The translations under genes and the position numbers were made by a program. A model generated the notes under the pieces. It made no database searches. It saw nothing but the letters and a program-made list of their open reading frames with translations, and was not told where the DNA came from. A stretch of DNA of 23,037 nucleotides from an uncultured Peptoniphilus sp. Lineage in GTDB: Bacteria > Bacillota > Clostridia > Tissierellales > Peptoniphilaceae. The DNA lies in contig CAMYEJ010000002.1 of the NCBI GenBank assembly GCA_947254665.1, forward strand, positions 1 through 23,037, read 5' to 3'. This document shows, piece by piece, positions 1 to 12,000 of this stretch (position 1 is its first letter; every line of letters begins with the position of its first letter).

Positions 1-74
1 AAATAATACAAATAAAAAAGTACACAAAAGTATTTTTAAATAGATAATACATAACGAAATTAGGAGAGAAAAAA

Positions 75-3000
75 ATGAAAAGTTTATCGAAAAGAGCCAT
101 TAGTTTAATATTAGCAGTACTAATGATTATGGACGTATTTGCACCAGTAGTGGTATTAGCAAGCGCTGACTCACCACATAACAACGTAAGAGTATTGGAC
201 GAAGTGCCAGAATCGGAAACTAACTCTCAAAATAACGATATCTTAATCCCAGCAACGCAACAGACAAATCCTGAAGAGGATACCCTTGTGCCTGCGGAAG
301 TACCGGCTCAAAACCCATCACAAAACTCATCTCAAAAACCAGCACAAAAACCAGTTCAAAACAAATCCACACCAAATCAATTATATAAGTCATGGACATT
401 GGTAAACCCTGGTAAGACCACCTTTGCAAAAGGTGACATACTAGATTTATCTAAAATATCAGTAAGAGTAACTAAAATGGACGGAAAAGTAGTTACTTTT
501 TCTTATATAGACCTTTTAAAAGATACTAATTTCGATGTAATCGAAAATATAGGATCTAGAACCAATCTACAACCGGGCAAGGGATCTGTCACATTAGTAG
601 GACCAAACCTAAACCCAATAACTATAAACATCGTAGTAAATGATTCAACTGATAAGCTACAAGGAACAAACTCAAACGACGAACTCGTACCAGCGATAGA
701 CCCACAAGCAAAAGAGGAAAACGACGAACTTGTAGTAGCAGAAAATCCAAACGATAAAAAGACCAATATAATAGAAGGAAACGAACAAAACTCTCCAGAA
801 AAAGATAAACAAACAGAAGAAAATAAACTTGCAGAAGAAGTTCTAAAGGGAAATATCTTTGACCAAGTACTAGGAAAAGATACGGAAAATCTACTTGGCT
901 TAAAATTAAATCCATTAGGTGCAGAAAACTTAGCTGGTATGGATGAAGTTGAACGCATAATGGCGATGCTTAGAGCTGAGATCCCAACAGAACAAACCCA
1001 AGAAGAAATCGATGCTGGACTAATCATGATTCAACCAATGAATCAAACAATCCAAGAAGAACCGATAAGCCCAGTTTTTTTAAGATCAGCTTTTAGAAGT
1101 ACAGGATTATTTGAAGCTGCAAGTTTTAATGTAGATCAAAATCAAGGACTAGAAATATCTGGTGAAGAAATTTCAGAACCAGTTGGAGCAGGTCAAGGTA
1201 CTGAATTAACAGAAGCAGAAAAGAAAAACCTAGATGGCAAGAAATTCACGGTCATGACCAGATTTGAAACTTCAAACGCAGCAGGAGCTATCCAACCTTA
1301 CCAATACTTTGACATTCATCTAGATAATAAACTAAAGGTAAATAATCTATCTGAATTACAACCTCTATATTACCAAGGAAGAGTAATAGCTAGTCCTCAA
1401 TATATTGCAAACGAAAATAAAATCAGATACAACATCCAAGGCACAATACCAGAAAATATTCGACTTCCATTAAATATTCCAGTAGACTATAATACTGCAA
1501 ATATAAAACTAGATTCTGACGGAACATTTACGGTAACTAACAAGGTAAGTGGTCTTGGAGTAAAAGCACCAAAAGACCTTGTACCACAAAAGGTAGACAA
1601 AGACGGCAACCTTGCTGGATCAATAATAGAACCAGGTAGAGGTGACGTACCAGAACTTATAGAAGCAGATGACAAATCTTACAAGGTAGATATAGGTGCC
1701 TATGGTATACCAGTTGTAGAAAATGGAGTACTAAAAGGATTCAATTGGAAAGCTGAAGTTGCTTCTACAGTAAATCTAAATGGAATAGACTTTAAAGTCA
1801 ATTTTACTACTGTCAAAGGATCAGGACTTGGTGAAATCCAAAATCTTGCCATGAATGGAGCTAATGTTACTGCAATAAGCAATAACTTAAAAAATAAGCT
1901 TGGAATAGTTGACTCAGTACACTATAGTCCTACACAAAAAGATGGCAAAACAATAACCTACACTTTCTACACACCTGTAACATCAGTACAAGAAACTTAT
2001 ATGCTTGATATCAATGCTATGGCAAGTGACAAAGTAGGAGCTAAGAGAGTTGTCGGAACTCAAGGATATTCAAAAGAAAAGATAGCAGTTCTAACTCCAA
2101 ATCGTGTAGGCATGAATAACAGGACTTCTATCCTAGGTGAGTTCACTTCAGAAAATGCAGCTAAATGGACAGTAACAGACCAAGTATCAACAGGAGACGA
2201 TGGCAAGCTGCCATTAGTATCAAGAAGTCTTGGAGGAAATCAAACTCTAAACACTGCTAAAGTTGCTGTTTATGGAATAGATACGACAAAAGGAAGTTCA
2301 ACCTATGGACAAATGGTTGTTAAATCTGCTGAGACAATTATAAATCCAGCAGCCATCCCAGGTGCTGAAACAAATCCGGCCACAGCTCAACCAGTAGGAA
2401 CAATAGCAGCCTATGAATATACCACTGACTTACCTCAACAAAACACTTCTGCCTATACCTTAGGCGGAGTTGCAATATCAAAATATCAAGATATTCGTGT
2501 AGATCAAAATTGGGGACTAGATCCAGGCGCAACTATACCTGCACAAACTATTAATGCAGTTGATCCTAATAATCCAAAAAATGTCTTAGGAACAACAACG
2601 CTTAAAGCTGAAACAGATACTCAAAAAACAACCAGACAATTTTCTATCCCTAATGTAAAAGTATGGAATATTGATAATGGAATTGCAACGAGAATCCAGC
2701 CAGCAATAAAACAGGACTTACCAAAAGATTTAAACGGCTATCAATACACAGAAAACTACAATTACTATAAACCAGACTTAAATGAATACTACATCCACAA
2801 CAGGGGTGTTAAAGGAGAAACAAAAAAAAGTGGTAACTTCAAACTTAGATTAGTAGAGGAAGATGGAAAAACGCCTATACCAGGAGCTACATTTAGACTG
2901 TTCCGTGGAGCAGAAGTTGTAACTGATGGAAAAGGCGAAGCAGAATTTAAAAATATTTCTAAAGGAGTTTACTATCTAACAGAAGTTCAAGCTCTTGCAG

Positions 3001-6000
3001 GATATAAATTAGTGGAAGATACCAAGATAATTGTAGATGATAATGGCAAGGTAAAAGCAACTGGACCAGATTCAACTCAAATAGGAGATGATTCAGCTAC
3101 CCAATACTTTAAAGATGATAAATATCCTCTATTCATGAACCTTAGATCATTTGCGATCAAGGAAAATGACGGGAAGGTAACTACCTACATCTATTTAAAA
3201 CCAGATGAAGGTGGCGGAACTAATCAAGACACTAGATTAAATATAACAGGCTATTATAATGCTAATTTAAATGTAGAGGTTTATGACGTCGATCCATCAA
3301 GAAGACCTGGATTAAACCAAGCCATGGATATACAATCTGGCGTTGAAAAGAATATTGGTGGACCAGCTTTAAACCAACCAAACACATATCCTATAAAAGG
3401 AGAATATGATGTTTACGAATCCTTTACAGGAAAAACTGGTTATCAAATCAAAATACCATATAAAAGATTTGGAACAAATTGGGGTTTTTTAGTAAAAGTA
3501 ACAGGTACACCATCATCAAATGATGGAAAAATTTCTTATGATTGGTTAGTAGATAACAATGCTCCTGGAAATAACTCTAAAATACAAAAGACTATTACAC
3601 CAGCAGACCCTAATGTTGTTAACGAAACAACCATTTTAGTTAAAAATAAAAAATTTGAAACAAAGCCAATAGAGGTAATCAAAGTAGACTCTAAGAAAAA
3701 TCCTTTGGGCGGAGCTACGTTTGTTCTTAAAAACTCTGCTAATGGAGAAGTCTTAAAGACTGTTGTATCCAATGCCAAAGCAGATGAAAATGGCAAAGGC
3801 AAAGGTAAGGTAGACTTTGGAAAGATGCCTCAAGGTGACTATACTATAGAAGAAATAGCAGGACCAGAAGGCTATATAGAGTCTCAACTTGTATTTGATG
3901 TTCATGTAGATGAAGCATCTCAAGTGACCTACACACCAAGATTTAAAGATGGAGTTGGTACTCCGGTTCCAGGCGTAGATTATTGGATTGAAGATGAAAT
4001 TGTTAAAGATACTGAAACAAAAGTTCCAGTAGTTACAGTTGACCAATCGATGAAACTAAGCGAGAACAATTTTGGTGAAACAGGTATAAAACCAGGAGTG
4101 TGGGAAGCTTATCGTTACGAGTCCTACACCTACAAGGCAAATATTAAATTAAAATCATCAGAACCAGGAAAGAGATTTGAAATTCAATTCGACCCAAATC
4201 TTGACTTCACTCAATATGTAAATAAGTTTCCAGAAATAAAAAGTAACGGTCAAGTTATAGCTAAACCATACTTTAACTATGACACCAATCTATTGACCTA
4301 TGTATTTACAGAAGCATCAGGAAGTGGAGAAGTAATCTTTGACTTAGTAATAGATGGTGTTATCCCATCAAAATTCTATGCGAAAAATTCTGGTGATTAT
4401 GAATTTATAAATATAGTTGCACCTGGTCAAGATAATGTCAAAGGTAACCAATTGGATAGAGTCAGAGTAAAAGCATTCTATGAAGACTATGACTCACATC
4501 CAAATGGGAATTCTCCAACACAAGCTTACTACTTCAGAGATGTATATCAAGGCGAAGACGGCAAATGGTATGTAAAGGCAATAGCTTACTATAATGCAAA
4601 AGCAAATTTGGTTGGTTCAACTCGTATGGCAGCTAGGACTTTATCTTTTAACTGGATGTCAACTAACTGGTCACCTACCAATATAGCAACATGGGTAGGA
4701 AATGGTAATATGCCAGCATTTGAACTACAAAATGTAAAGGTATATTCTGTTCAACCAACGGTTGATAAGTATGGCTACAAAACAAATGAACCTTATATGC
4801 CTTTGTCAATGGGTGTTAGACCAGAAAACGACCCTAGAATATATAGATTAGAACTAAATCAAAATATTAATGGTCAATATGTCTATAATAGGCAAGGAAC
4901 TATAGCCATAACATTTGACCCAAATCAAATACATTCGACAGGCTCGATTGCTGGTTCTAGGCCACTTAAAATTGATATGCCAGCCATATCTAAGAATAAT
5001 GAAGGTTATGTAATAGATCAAACATTCAAAGTTACAGATCTAAATAAATTTAGAACTATGTATAGAGCCTTCATTATGCAGAACTCATCTGACAAAAACT
5101 CTCTTAAGTCAGCCTTTGCTTCAAAAGTAAACGTAAACGAAGCTACAGCAGAACAAAATAAAAAAGAAATACCTAAGTTCTACAAGCAAAAGGTAATGGT
5201 TTCAAATGAAGAGTATGTACCAACTAGCTTTAGAATTAGAAAATATAATGAAGCTGACTCATCTAAAACTCTAGAAGGAGCAATATTCACACTAACAGAC
5301 CCTAAGACAAATAAGACTATATCTAAGACAACAAGTAGCGATGGATATTTGACATTCGATAAATTACAACCAGGAGTTTATAGACTAGAAGAAACCAAAG
5401 CTCCAAAAGATTTTATAAAGTCAGATAAGAGGTGGCTTGTAAACGTAGCTAAAGATGGAGTTGTAACCATAACAGAAGTAGGTTTTAACACTTACGGAAC
5501 ATCTATAATAGGTAAAGAACTTGTCCTAGATGTAGCAAACAAACCGGAAGGTCAAGACTTCGTAGTCTATAAAAAAGGTGACACAGGAAAGCCGCTAGAA
5601 GGAGCAACCTTCACAATAAAGAAAAAAGACGGAGAAAATTATACCGAAGTCGGCACAGGTAAATCCAATACAAGTGGTCTTGTAGAATTCAAAAAAAGTA
5701 CAGGAGAAAATTTAAAACTTACAGACGGGACCTATATATTAGAAGAAACTGAAGCTCCAACAGGTTACAAGAAGCTAGATAAAAAATGGGTACTTGTAGT
5801 CGGTAAAAATAAGGTAGAAGTTCACGACTATATAGAAGGACCAAAAGAAGAAACCAACGAAACAGCAAACAAATCCCTCCTAAAAGAAAATGGAACCCAT
5901 TGGGTAAATGTTGCTAAAAGATCACCAGCTAAGTTTAATGGTTTAAATGACCCAAGATGGAGAGGTTATGTAGATAATAGCCCAGTCCCTTATAAGATGG

Positions 6001-9000
6001 GTACAAGAATAGTTGGAATAAACACAACTGGCAAATATGTAATCCAAAGATTTGTAATAAATCCAGAAGCAAAACAAATGGGACAATCAAAAGTCCAAAT
6101 CCACAAACAACCTCTTTGGGTAAATAATATGGATTGGTATTCTGGAACCGAATCCTACAAAATTTTTGAACTAGATAAAGAAGTTACAGAAAACGTAGAA
6201 GATATCAAGTTAGAAAATTATATAGCAAAAGAACTAAATGTAACAGCGACAAAAGCTGAAAAACAAGGTGAAGTTCCAAAAAGAATGGAACTTAATCTTC
6301 CTGCAACAGATAAACCAATTATAATTGATGTAAAAGTACCATACAAAAGTGAATCAGCTGGAGTAGGTCTAGGTATGGACTATTGGGAAAATGTTGGAAC
6401 AGCCAATGAAAAAGTATATTGGAAACCAGATTTTTATGAATCAGTAAAAGATATACCAGTAGGCGATGAAGTAACATCTAACACCCAAGCAGGAAATATC
6501 GTAGGAGCTTACATCTCTGAAGGATCTCTCGATGTAACTAACGTAAAGAACAAACATAGATTTGAATTTACAAAAGTAAGAGAAACAGAGCTCGATGGTT
6601 TGTCAGGCGCAACATTTAAACTAACAGGTACTAAACCAGTAACAGAAACTAAGTGGGGCAAGTCCGATGACGAAGGAAAGGTATCTTTTGAAGGACTACT
6701 TCCAGGAACTTACAAGCTAGAAGAGCATGGAGCTCCACAAGGTTACGAAAGCTCAAACACAGATTGGACAGTAACTATACAAGATGATGGAAAAATATAC
6801 ATCAAGGACAATAATCCAACCAATACAGTAGAGAATAAAGATCCAGAAGCTCAGTGGCAAAAAGTAGATGTAGCAAACTCTACAATGATTAATAAATCAG
6901 ATTCAGTTAGAGATGAATACAAACAAATTGCCGATCAAAAAATAAAGACCCATATAGTCGAGATCAACAAGGCAACAAAAAGAATCAGACAAGTCTATGT
7001 ACTAAATAGGCTAACTGAAAAACTACTAGACCCTACACTAGAACTTCATTCCTATCCAGAAAAATGGGATATAACCACAGAAAATACAAAAGTAATTTCC
7101 GTAGCTGAAGTTGAAAAATCTGCAAGTCCAGAAAATCTTGGGAAAATTGGAGCCAACGTTCAATATAGTACAAATATTATAAGTAAAAATAATCATACAA
7201 GATTAGTAATAAGCCCTAAAATAACAGGTGAAAAAACTATCGCAGTAGTTATAGAAACAGACCTAAAAGATCAACCTGAAATTGGTGGAATCGGAACAGG
7301 TATGGACTATGACAACCAAGGAAATAAATATTGGGGAGCTGAACAATATACCGATATAAATAATTTCAAACTTTATCCAGTAGCAAATCCAACTGTAGAT
7401 AAAAACACCAAGTTAATAGTAGACAAAGCAACTGGAGAGAAACCTACTCCAATGGCAAGATCCGCTGAAGAAGAAGGAACTAGTCTGTCAAATACAGTAG
7501 CACTTACAGCAAATGAAGATGTGAGCTCAGTAACTAGTCTAAGCACAGCCTTGAGAAGTAGATTCTTTAGAAGCGTAGGCGGACTAGAAATAGGAGATAA
7601 AATAGTAGGCACAGCAGTAGGTGCAGCAAGTACAGATGCAATAGATTATAGTGTTGAATCTAACAATGCTAATATAACTGTAAGCGCAGGAGCTGTTAAC
7701 ACTTCAGATGGTACAAGAGATATAAGTGTAAAAATAACGCCAAAAACTAAACAAACTGGTGTAAATAAGTCTCACTGGGTGCTTTTAATTGATAGGTCAC
7801 AAGATTACTCAAATAAGAACAATCTTGATAATAATATCAACAAGTTCTTAACAGACCTAAGAGCAAAGGCTAATACTGAAGGAGCAGAAGTATATCTATC
7901 AATAATAGAATATTCTGGAAATGCTCCTAAAGCTAATAAAGTATTACTTTCTAATACAAATATCAAAGACTTAGACGATGCTAGACAATACTCATATGAT
8001 ATGGGCACATTGGAGCCAACTCAGTTTTATGGTCAATACAATCTTAAAGAAGAAAATGTGACTGTAAGAGATTATCTATCCAGAGTGGGAATTGACAAGA
8101 GAAATGGCGGAATAGTTGATGGTGGAGATAGGCTAAAAAATGTCGTCGCTCAAAATTTGTCAAACTTGACAAGTGATAGTTACGACAATAAATATGTCAT
8201 AGATTTTGCCAACTTCGAAGCTAATCAAGCTAAAAAACCAGGATTGCACAGCCCAAGCTTCGAACAATACGAGGCGCTATGGAGCTTTAAAGAAAAAGGC
8301 TACGAGAGAGTTTACACTCATGTAGACCAAACAACTACAGAACTAACAGATAATGGTCAAAAATTCAGAAAATACATTAATGATAACTCAGAGTATAAGG
8401 TTTTTGACCAAACTCAAAAGTATACAATTAGAAACAAGCCAAACTGGCAAAAAGCAAGTAACTTTGCTCCTTATGTACAAAAAGGTTTACTAGATGGTAT
8501 TTTAAACGACAAGAAAAACTTCGAATCACAAGGTGCAGGAGAATCATTGCTAAAGAATGCCACTGTGGATATCGGTTTGAATGACAAAGTAAAGTTACAA
8601 TTGTACAAGATTATACAAAACAATCAAACAGTACAAAGCAATCCAAACCCAATGTCTAATTCGTTGAACTTTAACAATATCTCACTTGGAATTGGAGATA
8701 GCTTGGAATTTAAGTACAGAATTGGACTAGACCAAGACGCACAAAATAACACTGATCTACCAATCCACAGTACAATGACTTACAAGCCGGATGAAAATAG
8801 CAACCCTATAAACCTCGACAATGGAATGATAACTAGAAGAAATACGCAAGGGTATAGCATTACATTTGACCAGATGACTAATGGGAATGTTACTGCGACA
8901 AAGACAAGTGATATAGGGGAAGGAGAATCTATAACACTTACTGCACATCCAAAGCAAGGATATAAGTTAGCTAAATTATACATGGACGGAAACTCCGTAC

Positions 9001-12000
9001 AGGCGTTGAACAATGAATTTAATTTCAATATGCCAGCTAATAATGTAAGGGTGAGTGCAGTATTTGAAGCAACGAGTCAAGAGCCAACAACTTATGATGT
9101 TACAGTTTACGGATATATTTACAACGGTAAAGTCACACCTAACAAGACAAAGGCCAAGGCTGGAGAAGAAGTCACACTTACTATCGAGCCGAAGTCTGGT
9201 TATGAATTGAAAACTCTTTATTATAATGATGAAATCACAGGCGATAACATCCCTATAACAGATAATAAATTCACAATGCCGAAATCAAATGTCAGAATAA
9301 ATGCTACATTTGAACGTAAGTCACAACCACAACCACAGAAGTACAGCATTACAACAAGTGTTAGGGAAGGTAAAGGTACTCTTACAGCAGACCCAACTTC
9401 TCAAGAAGAGGGTAAGCCTGTAACTATTACAGTAAAACCAGACGAAGGTTATGAAATCGGGCAAGTTACTGCAAATGGTACAAATGTTGCTAGATTATTA
9501 GATCAAAACGGACAATACACCTTCTATATGGAAGCTAAGAATGTTAGTGTAATTGCAAACTTTAACAAAATAGAAGTAGTACCTGCAAAGTCTTACGCTG
9601 TAGGTGTCGATACTAATAATAATGGTAAGAAGGTAGTAGTTTATACAAGGACAGCACCGGGTAAATCAGAGGCTGGAAAACTTGTAGAATTTACAGTAAC
9701 ACCTTTTGATGATTATGTAATAACTGATGTTTGGGTTCAAAAGTCAGATGGAACTGGAAAATTAGAAGGATTGACATTAAATGATTCTAAGACCAAAGGA
9801 TCATTTACTATGCCTAATCAAGCTGTAACAATTTACGCTAATGCACAATACGTTCAACCACCACAAGGAACATATCTTGTAGGAATTAATCCAAACATAA
9901 CAGGTGGTAGCGTAACAACAGATCCTAGAAGACCATATCCAAATACAAAAGTTAGAATAAAAGCTACACCAAACCAAGGAATGTCACTTGATAGCCTAAG
10001 CGTTACTAAAAGAAATAGTGGAAATGTTGAAGTCCAATATGATAACCAAGGACCATACTTTATGATGCCTTCTGAAGATGTAACGGTATTTGCTAAGTTC
10101 ACAGAAGGTCAAGGACCAACACCTGATCCAGGCGGAGGACAGGTAGAACCAGATGACAACGAACTCGGTTATTTAATTTATGACCCAAGCAATCCAAAGA
10201 ACATCATCAAAAAAGAAGCCAAACTTACAAATAGACGAGCTGGTTTGGAACTAAAAATTTTCAAAAAAGACGTAGTTGGTAGGACTCTTGAAGGTGGAGA
10301 ATTTAAGTTAATAAAGACTGAGAAGGATTATAAAACTCCAGTAAAAGATTTTAAGGCTTTGACAGCAGTTTCTGGTTTGGATGGTAGGATTTTATTTAAG
10401 GATAAGGACAACCAACCAGTCAAACTTCAAAAAGGTTACTATGTATTAGAAGAAATCAAGCCACCACTAGGATATAAAAAGGCTTCTTCTAAGTGGAAGA
10501 TTGAAGTTAAAGATGACCAAGGCAGGATGCACGCAACCTACTATGGTCCAACGACAACACCTTCACAATACTTGTTGTCAAAAAAATCAAAAATACAAGA
10601 TGATACAACAGGAACAAATCTTGCAATTAGAACTGCATCTAAGATTACTCATATAGATCCAGATGCAAAGACATTTGTACAAAGGGTAATCATAGACCTA
10701 AGAGGCTACAATAAAAATGATAAAGTCAACGTCCAAATCACTCCAAAATATAAGAGAGTTGAAAAGGATAGACCTGGTGTAAAACCAGATACAATAGAAG
10801 AAGGATTAAAGACAGCTTATAGAACAACTTACAAAATATCAAACCCTGCTAAAACACTAGATACAGATTATATATTAGGTTACTATGACCTTTCTAAACC
10901 AGGTGTATCTATGGTTAACACTGCAAGATGGAGACCATTTGACTGGGGATTTGATGAAGACCAACTTAACCTAGACCCAGGTGAAGTTTACTTCATAGAT
11001 ATTGAAGGATATTATGATGAATCACTGGTTTCAGGTATGGCAGTAAATGAAAAAGATGTAAACGGAAACCCAGTTGCTCCTCATAAAAATACAAAAATCA
11101 AAAAAGAAGATCTTACTAAACTAGAAATGGATATCAAATTCTACGAAGGAGCAAGAAACTTCTATCAAGCAGTCTATAATGAAGAAACAAAACAAATTGA
11201 ATGGAATACCTTCCCAAAGGCATCTTACCAAGCAGGTGCAGCTGAACTAGCAAAGACTAAACCAGAAGGATGGTCAAATAAGCCTTACAATGACAGATAT
11301 CAAAATTGGGTAGGCTTAGATGGTGGTAAAATTGATCCAGCATTAGATAATGCTACACTAATCAAGACGCTTTCAACATCAGCGGATATCTCAGACCTAT
11401 ATACAACTGATAAACCTGAAGATGAGCTAGACATACCAAAAGAAGGTTTGGACATCATAAACGATGAAGAAACATACAATATCACTTTCTCAAAACACGG
11501 ACGTGATGGAGAAAAGAGTGATGGTTGGGAAAGTAATGGTAAAAAGGTAACTGAAAACAGACTTGAAGGAGCAATATTTAAACTTCAACAATATATTCAA
11601 AATGACTATGTAGATGTACCAGGATCTTATGTATCTTCAGCATTTAACGGATACTTCGGATTTAGAGGTCTAAAACCAGGACGTTACAGACTAGTGGAAG
11701 TTGAAGCGCCAAAGGGATACAGACCAATCAGAGATGCAATACTTTATATGACCGTTGCTTATGAAGAACCAAAGACCAATGTCGAAACTGGTGATATCAC
11801 ACCAGGCAGAGGAAAAATCACCCTAGAGTATGACAATGGTAATGGTATCATCGAATACAACCCAGCGGCGACAAATGTAGAGCATGGTCAGTTAGTTGAC
11901 TATGTAACCAGTGCTACTGCGAAGAACATGGGTAAGATCATAAACGAAAAACCAGGTCAAGGTAAGGTAAGAATAAATAAACAAGATGGAGATGGAAAAC

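Noticed and set aside
1230..2831. Thioester adhesin domain in the head region
   Set aside because: The class needs a Cys for its internal thioester; I find no Cys in the giant protein outside its C-terminal membrane helix.
8853..10118. CRISPR or recent DNA tandem amplification
   Set aside because: The periodicity is at protein level only, with about 80-90 residue units diverged in DNA; no short identical repeats with spacers occur anywhere in the window.
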